Source of the DNA: an uncultured Bacillaceae bacterium
GTDB lineage: Bacteria > Bacillota > Bacilli > Bacillales > Alkalibacillaceae
Length of the DNA: 14,673 bases
Direction of reading: 5' to 3'
Assembly (NCBI GenBank): GCA_937958375.1
Contig: CALGNY010000233.1
Location: 1 to 14,673, forward strand
Shown: positions 1-6,225 of the stretch, in pieces
How the letters are laid out: the number at the start of each line of letters is the position of its first letter
Position numbering within the stretch: the first letter of the stretch is position 1
Made by a program: the position numbers and the translations under genes
Notes under the pieces: model-generated
The model's database searches: none
Seen by the model: only the letters and a program-made list of their open reading frames with translations
Told to the model about the DNA's origin: nothing

Positions 1-129
1 CTGATTTATTGATCAGAATGTCGATGAGAACGCTTGTCAGCGACATTTGGACTGATTTATTGATCAGAATGTCGATGAGAACGCTTGTCAGCGACATTTG
101 AGGTGATTTATTGATCCAAATGTCGCTGA
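1..129. repeat. Tandem 51-bp hairpin repeat
   Basis: A 51-bp unit starts at 1, 52 and 103. The first two copies are nearly identical and the third diverges after about 30 bp. The array probably began before the window. Each junction is palindromic: AATGTCGATGA (17-27, 68-78) faces TCAGCGACATT (37-47, 88-98), and AAATGTCGCTGA at 118-129 can pair perfectly with TCAGCGACATTT at 88-99. The repeat can also be read as a palindromic cassette with arms around a GATTTATTGATC core, at about 37-78 and 88-129. No open reading frame or ribosome binding site is associated with it. It lies downstream of the minus-strand HD-GYP gene, so it could form RNA hairpins in that gene's 3' region, but there is no T-tract. 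Its function is unknown. Confidence 0.85.
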
Positions 130-164
130 GGCTCCTCCTCGAGGGAATCGAAAGAACCGATCAA

Positions 165-198
165 TGCGTTGAACTCACGAAACTCCAATCTCAACGCA
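165..198 (-). other. Inverted repeat downstream of the HD-GYP gene
   Basis: TGCGTTGA (165-172) and TCAACGCA (191-198) form a perfect 8-bp stem about 30 bp after the HD-GYP stop codon. On the minus strand the stem is followed by only a mildly T-rich stretch, so it is a weak candidate 3' end or terminator. It may instead be another remnant of the repeats next to it. Confidence 0.3.
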
Positions 199-227
199 GT
201 GAGACAACCACCCGGTAGACTTTCTCC

Positions 228-1328
228 CTACACAGGAACCGTTCGGATATTGCTGTTGGTGATTAACACGTCCATTCGTGTGGCTAAGTCAATTTCATAA
301 ACGGCACTTTTATGTAATGATCCTTCTCGTGATTCTACAATCCGGATGGTTGGTCGGTCAGGGAGATGTTTATTTTGCTTAGCTACAATCCCTTTTTCCC
401 CGGTGCTCAACTCTACATATGTTCCATTCGGATAAATCGATATGTTTTTTCGAAATAGGTCGACGTATTCCGGTTGGAAAAGCTCGCCGCTTCCGGAATA
501 TAGCACTTCCAAGCCTTCATGGGGCAAAATTCCTGGTCGATACACCCGGTTCGATGTGACGGCGTCAAACACATCGGTAACGGCAAGAATTTGTGCATAA
601 GGATGTATGTTTTGACCTTTAAGTCCATAGGGATAGCCGCTTCCATTCAATCTTTCATGATGCTGGACGACACAATATTTCACTTCTTCCGGCAGTGATG
701 TGGCTGATTTAATCAGATCGTAACCATAAATGGTGTGCTCTTTAATGACATCGAATTCGAGGTCGGTCAGCTGATTCGGCTTGTTCAAAATGGACTTAGG
801 GATTTTTGTTTTACCTAAGTCATGCAACAGGGCACCGATGCCGATTTGTTCAATTTTACTGTTGGAGAAATTCAGTTCATTCGCTAAGGCTAGCGTATAG
901 ACCGTGACATTGAGCGAATGCATGTACAAATAATCGTCATACAAAAACAAATCGGACATAATCGATAGCATTTCATCATGACCTTGAATGACGTCGTTGA
1001 TTTCATTCACTTTTTTCTGGACGTCTTTCAATGTTTTTTCGATGACATAATAGTCATTCGGCTGGGATTCATTCAGCACATTGAATGAGTTACGAATCTG
1101 CTGGATCGTCTCAATACGCATTTGATCGTCCAGCAGTTCGTAAGGGATGATATCGTCAGTCATGTCATCATGGATATACACGAACTTAAATTGAAAGTCT
1201 GCGAGCCGCCGGATGATTCGTTCTGTAAACACGACCCCTTTTTGCAAAAGAACGCGTCCATAAGAGTCGATAATTGGTTTGGCAAGAACGTCACCTTCAT
1301 TGAGTTGTTCGATTTTTGCTGTTTTCAT
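228..1328 (-). CDS. HD-GYP domain protein, probable cyclic-di-GMP phosphodiesterase
   Basis: A 366-residue soluble protein with no signal peptide or membrane segment. Residues 1-55 form a small N-terminal domain of the kind often found before HD-GYP. Residues 70-130 look helical. The HD-GYP domain covers about 130-285 with the expected metal and substrate residues: H137, the HD pair H169-D170, H198, HHE at 223-225 followed by GSGYP at 229-233, and D252. Roughly residues 300-366 form a short beta-rich tail. The family hydrolyses cyclic di-GMP to pGpG or GMP, and all signature residues are present, so activity is plausible. The ATG at 1328 has a GGAG about 10 bp upstream. The gene lies 73 bp after yunC with no terminator between them, so they may be cotranscribed. 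The trigger and target process cannot be read from sequence. Confidence 0.9.
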   Translation of the reverse strand: MKTAKIEQLNEGDVLAKPIIDSYGRVLLQKGVVFTERIIRRLADFQFKFVYIHDDMTDDIIPYELLDDQMRIETIQQIRNSFNVLNESQPNDYYVIEKTLKDVQKKVNEINDVIQGHDEMLSIMSDLFLYDDYLYMHSLNVTVYTLALANELNFSNSKIEQIGIGALLHDLGKTKIPKSILNKPNQLTDLEFDVIKEHTIYGYDLIKSATSLPEEVKYCVVQHHERLNGSGYPYGLKGQNIHPYAQILAVTDVFDAVTSNRVYRPGILPHEGLEVLYSGSGELFQPEYVDLFRKNISIYPNGTYVELSTGEKGIVAKQNKHLPDRPTIRIVESREGSLHKSAVYEIDLATRMDVLITNSNIRTVPV

Positions 1329-1401
1329 AAATTAATAGCTCCATATTTTGGTTTATCGTTAACTAATCCTATCATAAGGTAAAAAACTCCTGGTGACAAT
1401 A

Positions 1402-1710
1402 TTACTCAGACAAAGTAAGCAATGCTTTTTTCCCGATCATGCCGTCATACCACCCATATTTTTCTGCTGCATAATCAGTCACTTTCTGTAAAGGTGCATA
1501 AAGCAACTCATCACGATTCCGCACGCCTACCGCACGGCCTGAAACGATTTGGCGATCCTTCAATCGATCATTCAACAAATCAACGTCTAAAGCACCGCAC
1601 ATGATGTAACCAATATCGTTATAAATCACAAGTAAGTCTGTTTTCGGCAATTCCACATGCACAAACGTAAAGCCTTGATCCTCAATCCAGATCGGTTCTG
1701 TATGAATCAT
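1402..1710 (-). CDS. yunC: YunC-like DUF1805 protein
   Basis: A 102-residue protein resembling Bacillus subtilis YunC (DUF1805), about the usual family length. Conserved segments are GYIMCGALDV (34-43), with one cysteine in a turn, and GRAVGVR (58-64). There is no signal peptide or membrane segment, so it is cytosolic. The biochemical role of the family is not established. The ATG at 1710 is preceded by a strong GAGGAGG (1719-1725) with 8-bp spacing, which fixes the start. It lies just downstream of yunD but is separated from it by a strong terminator hairpin, so it probably has its own promoter. I could not identify one with confidence in the 43 bp available. Confidence 0.88.
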   Translation of the reverse strand: MIHTEPIWIEDQGFTFVHVELPKTDLLVIYNDIGYIMCGALDVDLLNDRLKDRQIVSGRAVGVRNRDELLYAPLQKVTDYAAEKYGWYDGMIGKKALLTLSE

Positions 1711-1743
1711 ACAACCAGCCTCCTCGTTGTTACCTTATGTAGG

Positions 1744-1788
1744 AAGCCAAAAGAAGTGCCTGTCCCAGCGTGTCTGGAACAAGCACTT
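1744..1788 (-). terminator. Rho-independent terminator after yunD
   Basis: AAGTGCCTGTCCCAG (1754-1768) and CTGGAACAAGCACTT (1774-1788) form a 15-bp stem with two G-U type mismatches around a 5-base loop. On the minus strand the stem begins 12 bases after the yunD stop codon and is followed by TTCTTTTGG, a modest T-rich tract. It should end the yunE-yunD transcript. Confidence 0.8.
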
Positions 1789-1799
1789 TCCACATCCGG

Positions 1800-3170
1800 T
1801 CAGGATAATTTTTTCAGGCTTTGAGCTAGCACATCCCGCAAAAACTCAGGCATAAAATAATGCTTTTCTTTGACCGAAGCGATTGTCGGAACGAGTGATG
1901 GAAAAGAAAACGTATCTGCCGTTGCGACATGATACACGCGGTGCGGGTCGACTTCCTCGCCATCGATATAAATTTTCTCGATAAAATCCGTTTCATCATG
2001 TGTTTCAGCCGTTAAGTTGGCATAAATCATTTTACCGATTCGTTTGCCTCGAAATCCAAGGCCTTTCAATTCAAAATCGATAAAATCCCTGCCTTCAAAC
2101 ATCCGGACCGTTTCCAACAATTCACGACCGGTCATCTCCATCACACAGGGATTCATCGGATGTGGGCAGCTGCTATGGACATCCTTTCGCGATACAACAC
2201 CTGCTGAGAAACCATGAAGCAAAATTCCTGAATTCAACATCGCACAATCGGCATTCGTCCAATCCTTAAGCTCATCGACGAATCCAGTCATCAAATCGGT
2301 TTCCATATACCAATTCGCTGAATAATTTTGGGTTAACTCGGCAACCGGTTGACTTAACTGCTCATCCGCTTGCTGGTGGATCGCTTCAAGCAGCTCTTCT
2401 GTTTGCCGGTCATTTTTATCGCCAGCAGGCAGGGCATGTCCTTCCTTTTTGGTGATCCGATTCTCGTAGTGGTCAAACACCAATTTAATTTTTCCAAAAT
2501 AATACCCATGCTTGCCAACCGCATTGATCAGCGTTCCCGATTCGATTTGTGCTTCATTGTAAAGATGGTGCGTGTGTCCGCCAATGATCACATCAATCGG
2601 ATAATTTTCCGCAATGATTTCATCTTGGTGAGCGCCCAAATGAGACAGCAAAACGATTACATCACACTGTTCCTGCATTTCTGGCATGTATACATCCAAC
2701 ATATCCATCGGCTTGTACGTTTCCCAGCCGAGTTTTTCATAAAATAATTGAAACGGTGCCGTCAAGCCAATTACGCCGATTTTTGTTCCCTGCTCGGTCT
2801 GTACGACATCATATGGGGTTAACCAGTTCGGCTTATCCTGGTTTTGCGGTCGGATATTGGCACAAACTACCGAAAAAGTCGCTTCATCATATAGCCTGTA
2901 CAGATTTTCTTCAGGCAATGTGATGCCTTCGTTATTGCCGAGCGTCGCAAAGTGATAGCCCGCTTCGTTCAATAACCGCACATTGGCCTCACCGAGTGTC
3001 GCCTCGGTATAGGAATGCGAGCGATCCAGATGATCCCCATTATCCAGCAAGAGATGAAACTCATCGGCGTGCTTCTCTACTTCCTGGTTCATCGAATAAA
3101 TGATTTTCGGCCAATTCTCAAAATGGCTATGTAAGTCGCTTGTAAAATAGAGATGAATCGTCTCTTCCAT
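1800..3170 (-). CDS. yunD: YunD-like metallophosphatase / 5'-nucleotidase family protein
   Basis: A 456-residue two-domain protein similar in length and layout to B. subtilis YunD. The N-terminal calcineurin-like metallophosphatase domain (about 5-210) carries SDLHSHF (11-17), DNGD (43-46), GNNEG (78-82), SHLGAHQD (176-183) and GGHTHH (197-202), which supply the two-metal site. About residues 270-430 form a 5'-nucleotidase C-terminal substrate-binding domain. Unlike the classic exported UshA-type enzymes it has no signal peptide, so it should act in the cytoplasm. The family hydrolyses nucleoside monophosphates or cyclic nucleotides, and the real substrate here is unknown. The third motif reads GNNEG, whereas most relatives have GNH(D/E). 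The ATG at 3170 follows AAAGGAG at 7-bp spacing. The gene lies 20 bp after yunE, forming a two-gene operon. Confidence 0.9.
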   Translation of the reverse strand: MEETIHLYFTSDLHSHFENWPKIIYSMNQEVEKHADEFHLLLDNGDHLDRSHSYTEATLGEANVRLLNEAGYHFATLGNNEGITLPEENLYRLYDEATFSVVCANIRPQNQDKPNWLTPYDVVQTEQGTKIGVIGLTAPFQLFYEKLGWETYKPMDMLDVYMPEMQEQCDVIVLLSHLGAHQDEIIAENYPIDVIIGGHTHHLYNEAQIESGTLINAVGKHGYYFGKIKLVFDHYENRITKKEGHALPAGDKNDRQTEELLEAIHQQADEQLSQPVAELTQNYSANWYMETDLMTGFVDELKDWTNADCAMLNSGILLHGFSAGVVSRKDVHSSCPHPMNPCVMEMTGRELLETVRMFEGRDFIDFELKGLGFRGKRIGKMIYANLTAETHDETDFIEKIYIDGEEVDPHRVYHVATADTFSFPSLVPTIASVKEKHYFMPEFLRDVLAQSLKKLS

Positions 3171-3190
3171 AAAGCTACTCCTTTACCTAG

Positions 3191-4009
3191 CTACATGATT
3201 AATCGTATGCCAACCACCACCATAATAATACGTAGCACCAATTCGATCGTCTCACTTTTCATTCGCTGATTTACGCGAGCCCCAAGGACACCACCCAAAT
3301 AGGAACCCGGGATGGCAGCAAGTGCGTACACCCAAACGATGTGTCCGGCTGCGATATGCGCACTCGATGAAAGCAAACTGGAGAAAAAGATCATGAACAT
3401 GGACGTAGGCGCCGCGATATGCGCAGGCATTCCAAATAGTAAAATCATTGCCGGCACCATCAGCGAACCTCCACCGATTCCGAACAGCCCTGATAGCATG
3501 CCCACAAAAAACCCAATCAAAACACCGAGAAAAACGGAATACGAATATTTCGCTTCATGTTTCCCTAAAATAAACGTCCGGTGAATATGTGTTTTTTTCA
3601 AATTATTTTCATCATACTTTTTCTCTGGCAAATATTTTTTTACGAAAAAAACGGCAACCAAGACCAACATCAACGACCCTAATAGAAACTCAAAGATGGA
3701 AGCTTCGATAAATCCATTTACATAGACGCCAAGGAGAGCGCCCGGTAGATTACCGCATAAAAAAAGCATTCCACTGACCACGTCTACCCGCTTCCGCTTC
3801 ATGAATGTCAAAGCTGACGATAGACCCGTAAAAACCATGACGAGCAGTGACATACCGACCACATTTTGCGGGGTGACCCACGAAAAGTCCGCTGAAATCT
3901 CGGACAAAAAAATCACGGCAGGCACAAAAATCACGCCACCACCGAGTCCTGCAATACTCCCAACAAAAGCTGACGCCAGCCCGATTAAAAACATGATTGT
4001 GAAAACCAT
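3191..4009 (-). CDS. yunE: YunE-like TSUP/TauE-SafE family membrane permease
   Basis: A 272-residue integral membrane protein with about eight hydrophobic segments and an internal duplication typical of the TSUP (TauE/SafE) family. The first half carries GLGGGVIFVP (21-30) and the second half carries GIGGGSLMVP (177-186). A hydrophilic loop at about 125-155 separates the halves. Family members export or import small sulfur-containing or organic anions such as sulfite, sulfonates or thiosulfate. The substrate of this member is not known, and nothing nearby indicates one. The ATG at 4009 follows AAGGA at about 6-bp spacing. It is the first gene of a yunE-yunD transcript, with a promoter candidate at 4058-4085. 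Confidence 0.9.
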   Translation of the reverse strand: MVFTIMFLIGLASAFVGSIAGLGGGVIFVPAVIFLSEISADFSWVTPQNVVGMSLLVMVFTGLSSALTFMKRKRVDVVSGMLFLCGNLPGALLGVYVNGFIEASIFEFLLGSLMLVLVAVFFVKKYLPEKKYDENNLKKTHIHRTFILGKHEAKYSYSVFLGVLIGFFVGMLSGLFGIGGGSLMVPAMILLFGMPAHIAAPTSMFMIFFSSLLSSSAHIAAGHIVWVYALAAIPGSYLGGVLGARVNQRMKSETIELVLRIIMVVVGIRLIM

Positions 4010-4057
4010 AATAGATTCCTTTCGTCATTCATTGCTGCAATGGAAAGATCCAAGCGC

Positions 4058-4085
4058 ATCATTCGACCATTTCCGCATATGTCAA
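4058..4085 (-). promoter_or_regulatory. Candidate sigma-A promoter for yunE-yunD
   Basis: On the minus strand a perfect TTGACA (4080-4085) is followed after 16 bp by AATGAT (4058-4063), a 4/6 match to the -10 box. A second perfect -10-like TATAAT lies at 4085-4090 but has a poor -35. Either would start transcription about 45-75 bp before the yunE start codon. Confidence 0.4.
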
Positions 4086-4109
4086 TTATAGCGTTAATCG
4101 GAGGTCTTT

Positions 4110-4260
4110 CATAGCCCGCCAACGTTCGAGGTGGGAGATGTACTCGTTATTCGCGGCCAAGGACGGGCTCACCTGATTTGAGAGCAATTAACGGCCAGTT
4201 ATTCGAAGCTACGAGATGAACCATCCATTTTGAAAGCAATTAACCCGTTCATTCTTGTTG
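4110..4260. repeat. Degenerate intergenic direct repeat
   Basis: The 10-mer AGCAATTAAC occurs at 4183-4192 and 4235-4244, 52 bp apart. The flanks are similar: both copies are preceded by TTTGA, and both are followed within 6-10 bp by a TT-ATTC motif. A longer-range pair, AGCCCG (4113-4118) and CGGGCT (4164-4169), could enclose the left part. No gene or convincing terminator is visible between the oxidoreductase stop and the yunE promoter. This looks like a decayed copy of an interspersed repeat. Confidence 0.55.
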
Positions 4261-4293
4261 TAAACAAACACCTTACACCAACCAGCTGATCAT

Positions 4294-5283
4294 CTAAAAT
4301 AATTCCCGTGCCAATAAACGATAAACTTCCAATCGCTTTTCTTGCGAATGCTGAATACTACAAATCATCGCTTCATCAAACCCATACTTTTCTTGTTCTT
4401 CCTGCAATTTTTCTGCAACTTCTTTCGCCGAACCAACGATATGAAGTTTCCGGTTGTCTTCAATGGTCATCTGATCCATCGCGGATAGTGGGTAATCTTT
4501 CGCATCCTCCGGTGTTAATAACTGTCCCATCTTTCCTTGCATGAGCCAAAGCCGGGCGATATCTTGAGGCTTTGCTTCGTATTCCGCCTCTTCTTTTGTC
4601 TCCGCAGCAGTCACCAAATACGCGACATTGATTTGTGGCTTTTCCATGAAAGCTGAAGGTTTGAAGTTTTCTCGGTAAATATTTAAGATTTCGTTCGATA
4701 ATTGTCCGTTAAAAAATTGTGCGAATGAATAACCGACACCTCTTCGTGCGGTCTCAAGCGCACTATTTCCGCTTGATCCCAGCATCCATGCTTCTGGAAG
4801 TTCCACTTGGGAAGGTGTTGCGACCATAGCGTACAGTCGATCATCCGGTACTTCATCATTGATTAATTGCAGGGTATGATCAAATTTTTCATACATATTA
4901 TCAAGCATCGGTTGACGCCCTTCGGCTAACGCATACATCGATTGTGGATCGCCGCCTGGAGCCCGGCCCACCCCAAAATCAATTCGACCGGGTGAGAAAG
5001 CACTCAACGTTTTGAATACCTCTGCCATTTTTAGAGGCGAGTAATGCATCATCATCACACCACCGGTACCGATCCGGATATTTTTCGTTTTGGCGGCTAA
5101 GCGAGCAGCAGTCACTTCGGGAGCTGAGCTGGCATAGGCTCTTGTACCGTGGTGCTCGGCCATCCACATGCGTGCATAACCTAATTCATCAGCCAAAATC
5201 GCGAGTTCTTCAGCTTTTTCTAACGCACCAGCTCCCGTATTTCCACTCGTAATCGGAGCTTGGTCCAAAACACTTAACTTCAT
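4294..5283 (-). CDS. LLM class flavin-dependent oxidoreductase
   Basis: A 329-residue protein with a luciferase-like TIM-barrel fold, of the group annotated MsnO8/YceB-like. Recognisable segments are the N-terminal strand KLSVLDQAP (2-10), WMAEHH (40-45), GTGGVMMMHYSP (72-83) and GRIDFGVGRAPGGD (99-112), which line the flavin site in this family. Members are FMN-dependent monooxygenases or reductases of unknown or varied substrate. Without a characterised neighbour the substrate cannot be assigned. It is cytosolic and of usual length. The ATG at 5283 follows AAGGA. It is apparently monocistronic, divergent from the small YkvR-like gene, and shares a 172-bp promoter region with it. Confidence 0.9.
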   Translation of the reverse strand: MKLSVLDQAPITSGNTGAGALEKAEELAILADELGYARMWMAEHHGTRAYASSAPEVTAARLAAKTKNIRIGTGGVMMMHYSPLKMAEVFKTLSAFSPGRIDFGVGRAPGGDPQSMYALAEGRQPMLDNMYEKFDHTLQLINDEVPDDRLYAMVATPSQVELPEAWMLGSSGNSALETARRGVGYSFAQFFNGQLSNEILNIYRENFKPSAFMEKPQINVAYLVTAAETKEEAEYEAKPQDIARLWLMQGKMGQLLTPEDAKDYPLSAMDQMTIEDNRKLHIVGSAKEVAEKLQEEQEKYGFDEAMICSIQHSQEKRLEVYRLLARELF

Positions 5284-5332
5284 CTATAACATCCTTTCAT
5301 CCATCAACAACTAACATTTGCATCTATTCACC

Positions 5333-5341
5333 ATTCTATCA
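5333..5341 (-). promoter_or_regulatory. Candidate extended -10 promoter for the LLM oxidoreductase gene
   Basis: On the minus strand the sequence TGATAGAAT (5341-5333) is an extended -10 element (TGn before TAGAAT) about 50 bp upstream of the ATG at 5283. The matching -35 region is weak, which is compatible with an extended -10 promoter. Confidence 0.35.
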
Positions 5342-5397
5342 CTTCGGTTAAAACTCACTGAACAATTTGCTTTGTCATCCCTTAATAGGCAAGAGAT

Positions 5398-5426
5398 TTG
5401 GTGCGAAAATTTCTGCGTGATAAGAT
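5398..5426 (+). promoter_or_regulatory. Sigma-A promoter for the YkvR-like gene
   Basis: TTGGTG (5398-5403) and TAAGAT (5421-5426) are 17 bp apart, and the -10 box is preceded by TGA, giving an extended -10. It predicts a start near 5433 and a short leader of about 23 bases before the TTG start codon. Confidence 0.6.
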
Positions 5427-5455
5427 GGGGTTTAAATATATATGAGGTGATTCCA

Positions 5456-5761
5456 TTGAACCAAACCATCATTTTAAATGATGATCTGACGATTGATGCG
5501 ACCAATGTTGACACGGGAGAAGTAATCGATCAAAAAACCGGACAGACGAAGCAAACCATTTCATTTGATTTCAAAGTAACGAGTGAAGAATATCACCGGG
5601 TTACATCTTTCCTTTATAAAAATGATTTTAACGTGAACGTTCCTGATTTGAATTTAACGTTTCCGGCGGTTATTCAAAATTACTCAACCTCGGTGACCAA
5701 TTTATATAAGGAAAATCAGGTAGGCGATTATTCCCTTGAGTTAATTGAGAAAACTGACTAA
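5456..5761 (+). CDS. Small conserved protein, possibly YkvR/DUF3219 family
   Basis: The only plus-strand gene in the window. The start chosen is TTG at 5456, because GAGGTGAT (5444-5451) lies directly upstream at proper spacing and the promoter at 5398-5426 rules out upstream starts. This gives about 101 residues. The protein is acidic and beta-rich by appearance, with no signal peptide or membrane segment. An internal TSEEYHRVTSFLY (42-54) is followed by FNVNVPDLNLTF and a C-terminal NYSTSVTNLY. The pattern recalls the B. subtilis YkvR/DUF3219 family of unknown function; this is from memory and is not certain. No terminator hairpin is evident after the stop. The 21-bp repeat array begins about 95 bp downstream. 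Confidence 0.75.
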   Translation: MNQTIILNDDLTIDATNVDTGEVIDQKTGQTKQTISFDFKVTSEEYHRVTSFLYKNDFNVNVPDLNLTFPAVIQNYSTSVTNLYKENQVGDYSLELIEKTD

Positions 5762-5855
5762 TTTCAACTGTAGCCATACAATTTTCATGAGACTCAATAG
5801 AATTTTTGGTGAATAGCTCGAACGTAGGAGATTATTGCAAATCCTTCACTCATGG

Positions 5856-6170
5856 ATTGCACGGCTGCGCGAGAGGATTGCACGGCTAGATTGAATAATT
5901 GCACGGCTTGAAGAAATTATTGCGCGGCTGCGCGGGATAATTGCACGGCTTCCCGTGAAAATTGCGCGGCTCTGCGCATGAATTGCACGGCTGGCCCGAA
6001 TAATTGCACGGCTGCGCGAGAAGGTTGTACAGTGCGATACACTAGTTGCACGGTCAGGGGCGCTAGTTGCACGGTGCGACACCCAAGTTGCACGGTCTAG
6101 CGCCAAAGTTGCACGGTCCGCCACCCAAGTGGCACGAACTCACCCAAACGTGCACGCTACACCCAAACAA
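5856..6170. repeat. Fifteen-unit array with exact 21-bp period
   Basis: Units start at 5856, 5877, 5898, 5919, 5940, 5961, 5982, 6003, 6024, 6045, 6066, 6087, 6108, 6129 and 6150, every step exactly 21 bp. Each has a conserved core of 10-11 bp and a variable remainder. The first eight units have ATTGC(A/G)CGGCT. The next five have the core GTTGCACGGT or a close variant, and the last two are degenerate. A possible weak unit precedes at 5834. Because 21 is a multiple of three, the array leaves long stop-free frames: on the minus strand a heptad-like Ser-Arg-Ala-Ile repeat of about 92 codons starts at a GTG with no ribosome binding site. I treat it as non-coding. It fills the space between two convergent genes. 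Its function is unknown. Confidence 0.93.
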
Positions 6171-6180
6171 TCCACAATAT

Positions 6181-6214
6181 AAAAAACAAGAGCCACCCGG
6201 CCAAGCGGTGGCTC
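6181..6214 (-). terminator. Rho-independent terminator of hmp
   Basis: GAGCCACC (6190-6197) and GGTGGCTC (6207-6214) form a perfect GC-rich 8-bp stem around a 9-base loop. It starts 11 bases after the hmp stop codon and is followed on the minus strand by TTGTTTTTT (6189-6181). Confidence 0.92.
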
Positions 6215-6225
6215 GTTATCATTGC

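Noticed and set aside
5318..5455. Upstream in-frame extension of the YkvR-like protein
   Set aside because: The region contains the -35/-10 promoter (5398-5426), and the strong ribosome binding site lies just before the TTG at 5456.
5846..6124. Minus-strand reading frame encoding a Ser-Arg-Ala-Ile heptad repeat over the 21-bp array
   Set aside because: It starts at GTG without a ribosome binding site, and stays open only because the DNA period of 21 is a multiple of three. The variable spacers show no sign of codon constraint. Such repetitive predicted peptides are typical artefacts over this kind of array.
5856..6170. CRISPR array
   Set aside because: The conserved core is only about 10-11 bp and the variable part about 10 bp, far shorter than CRISPR repeats and spacers. 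No cas gene is present.
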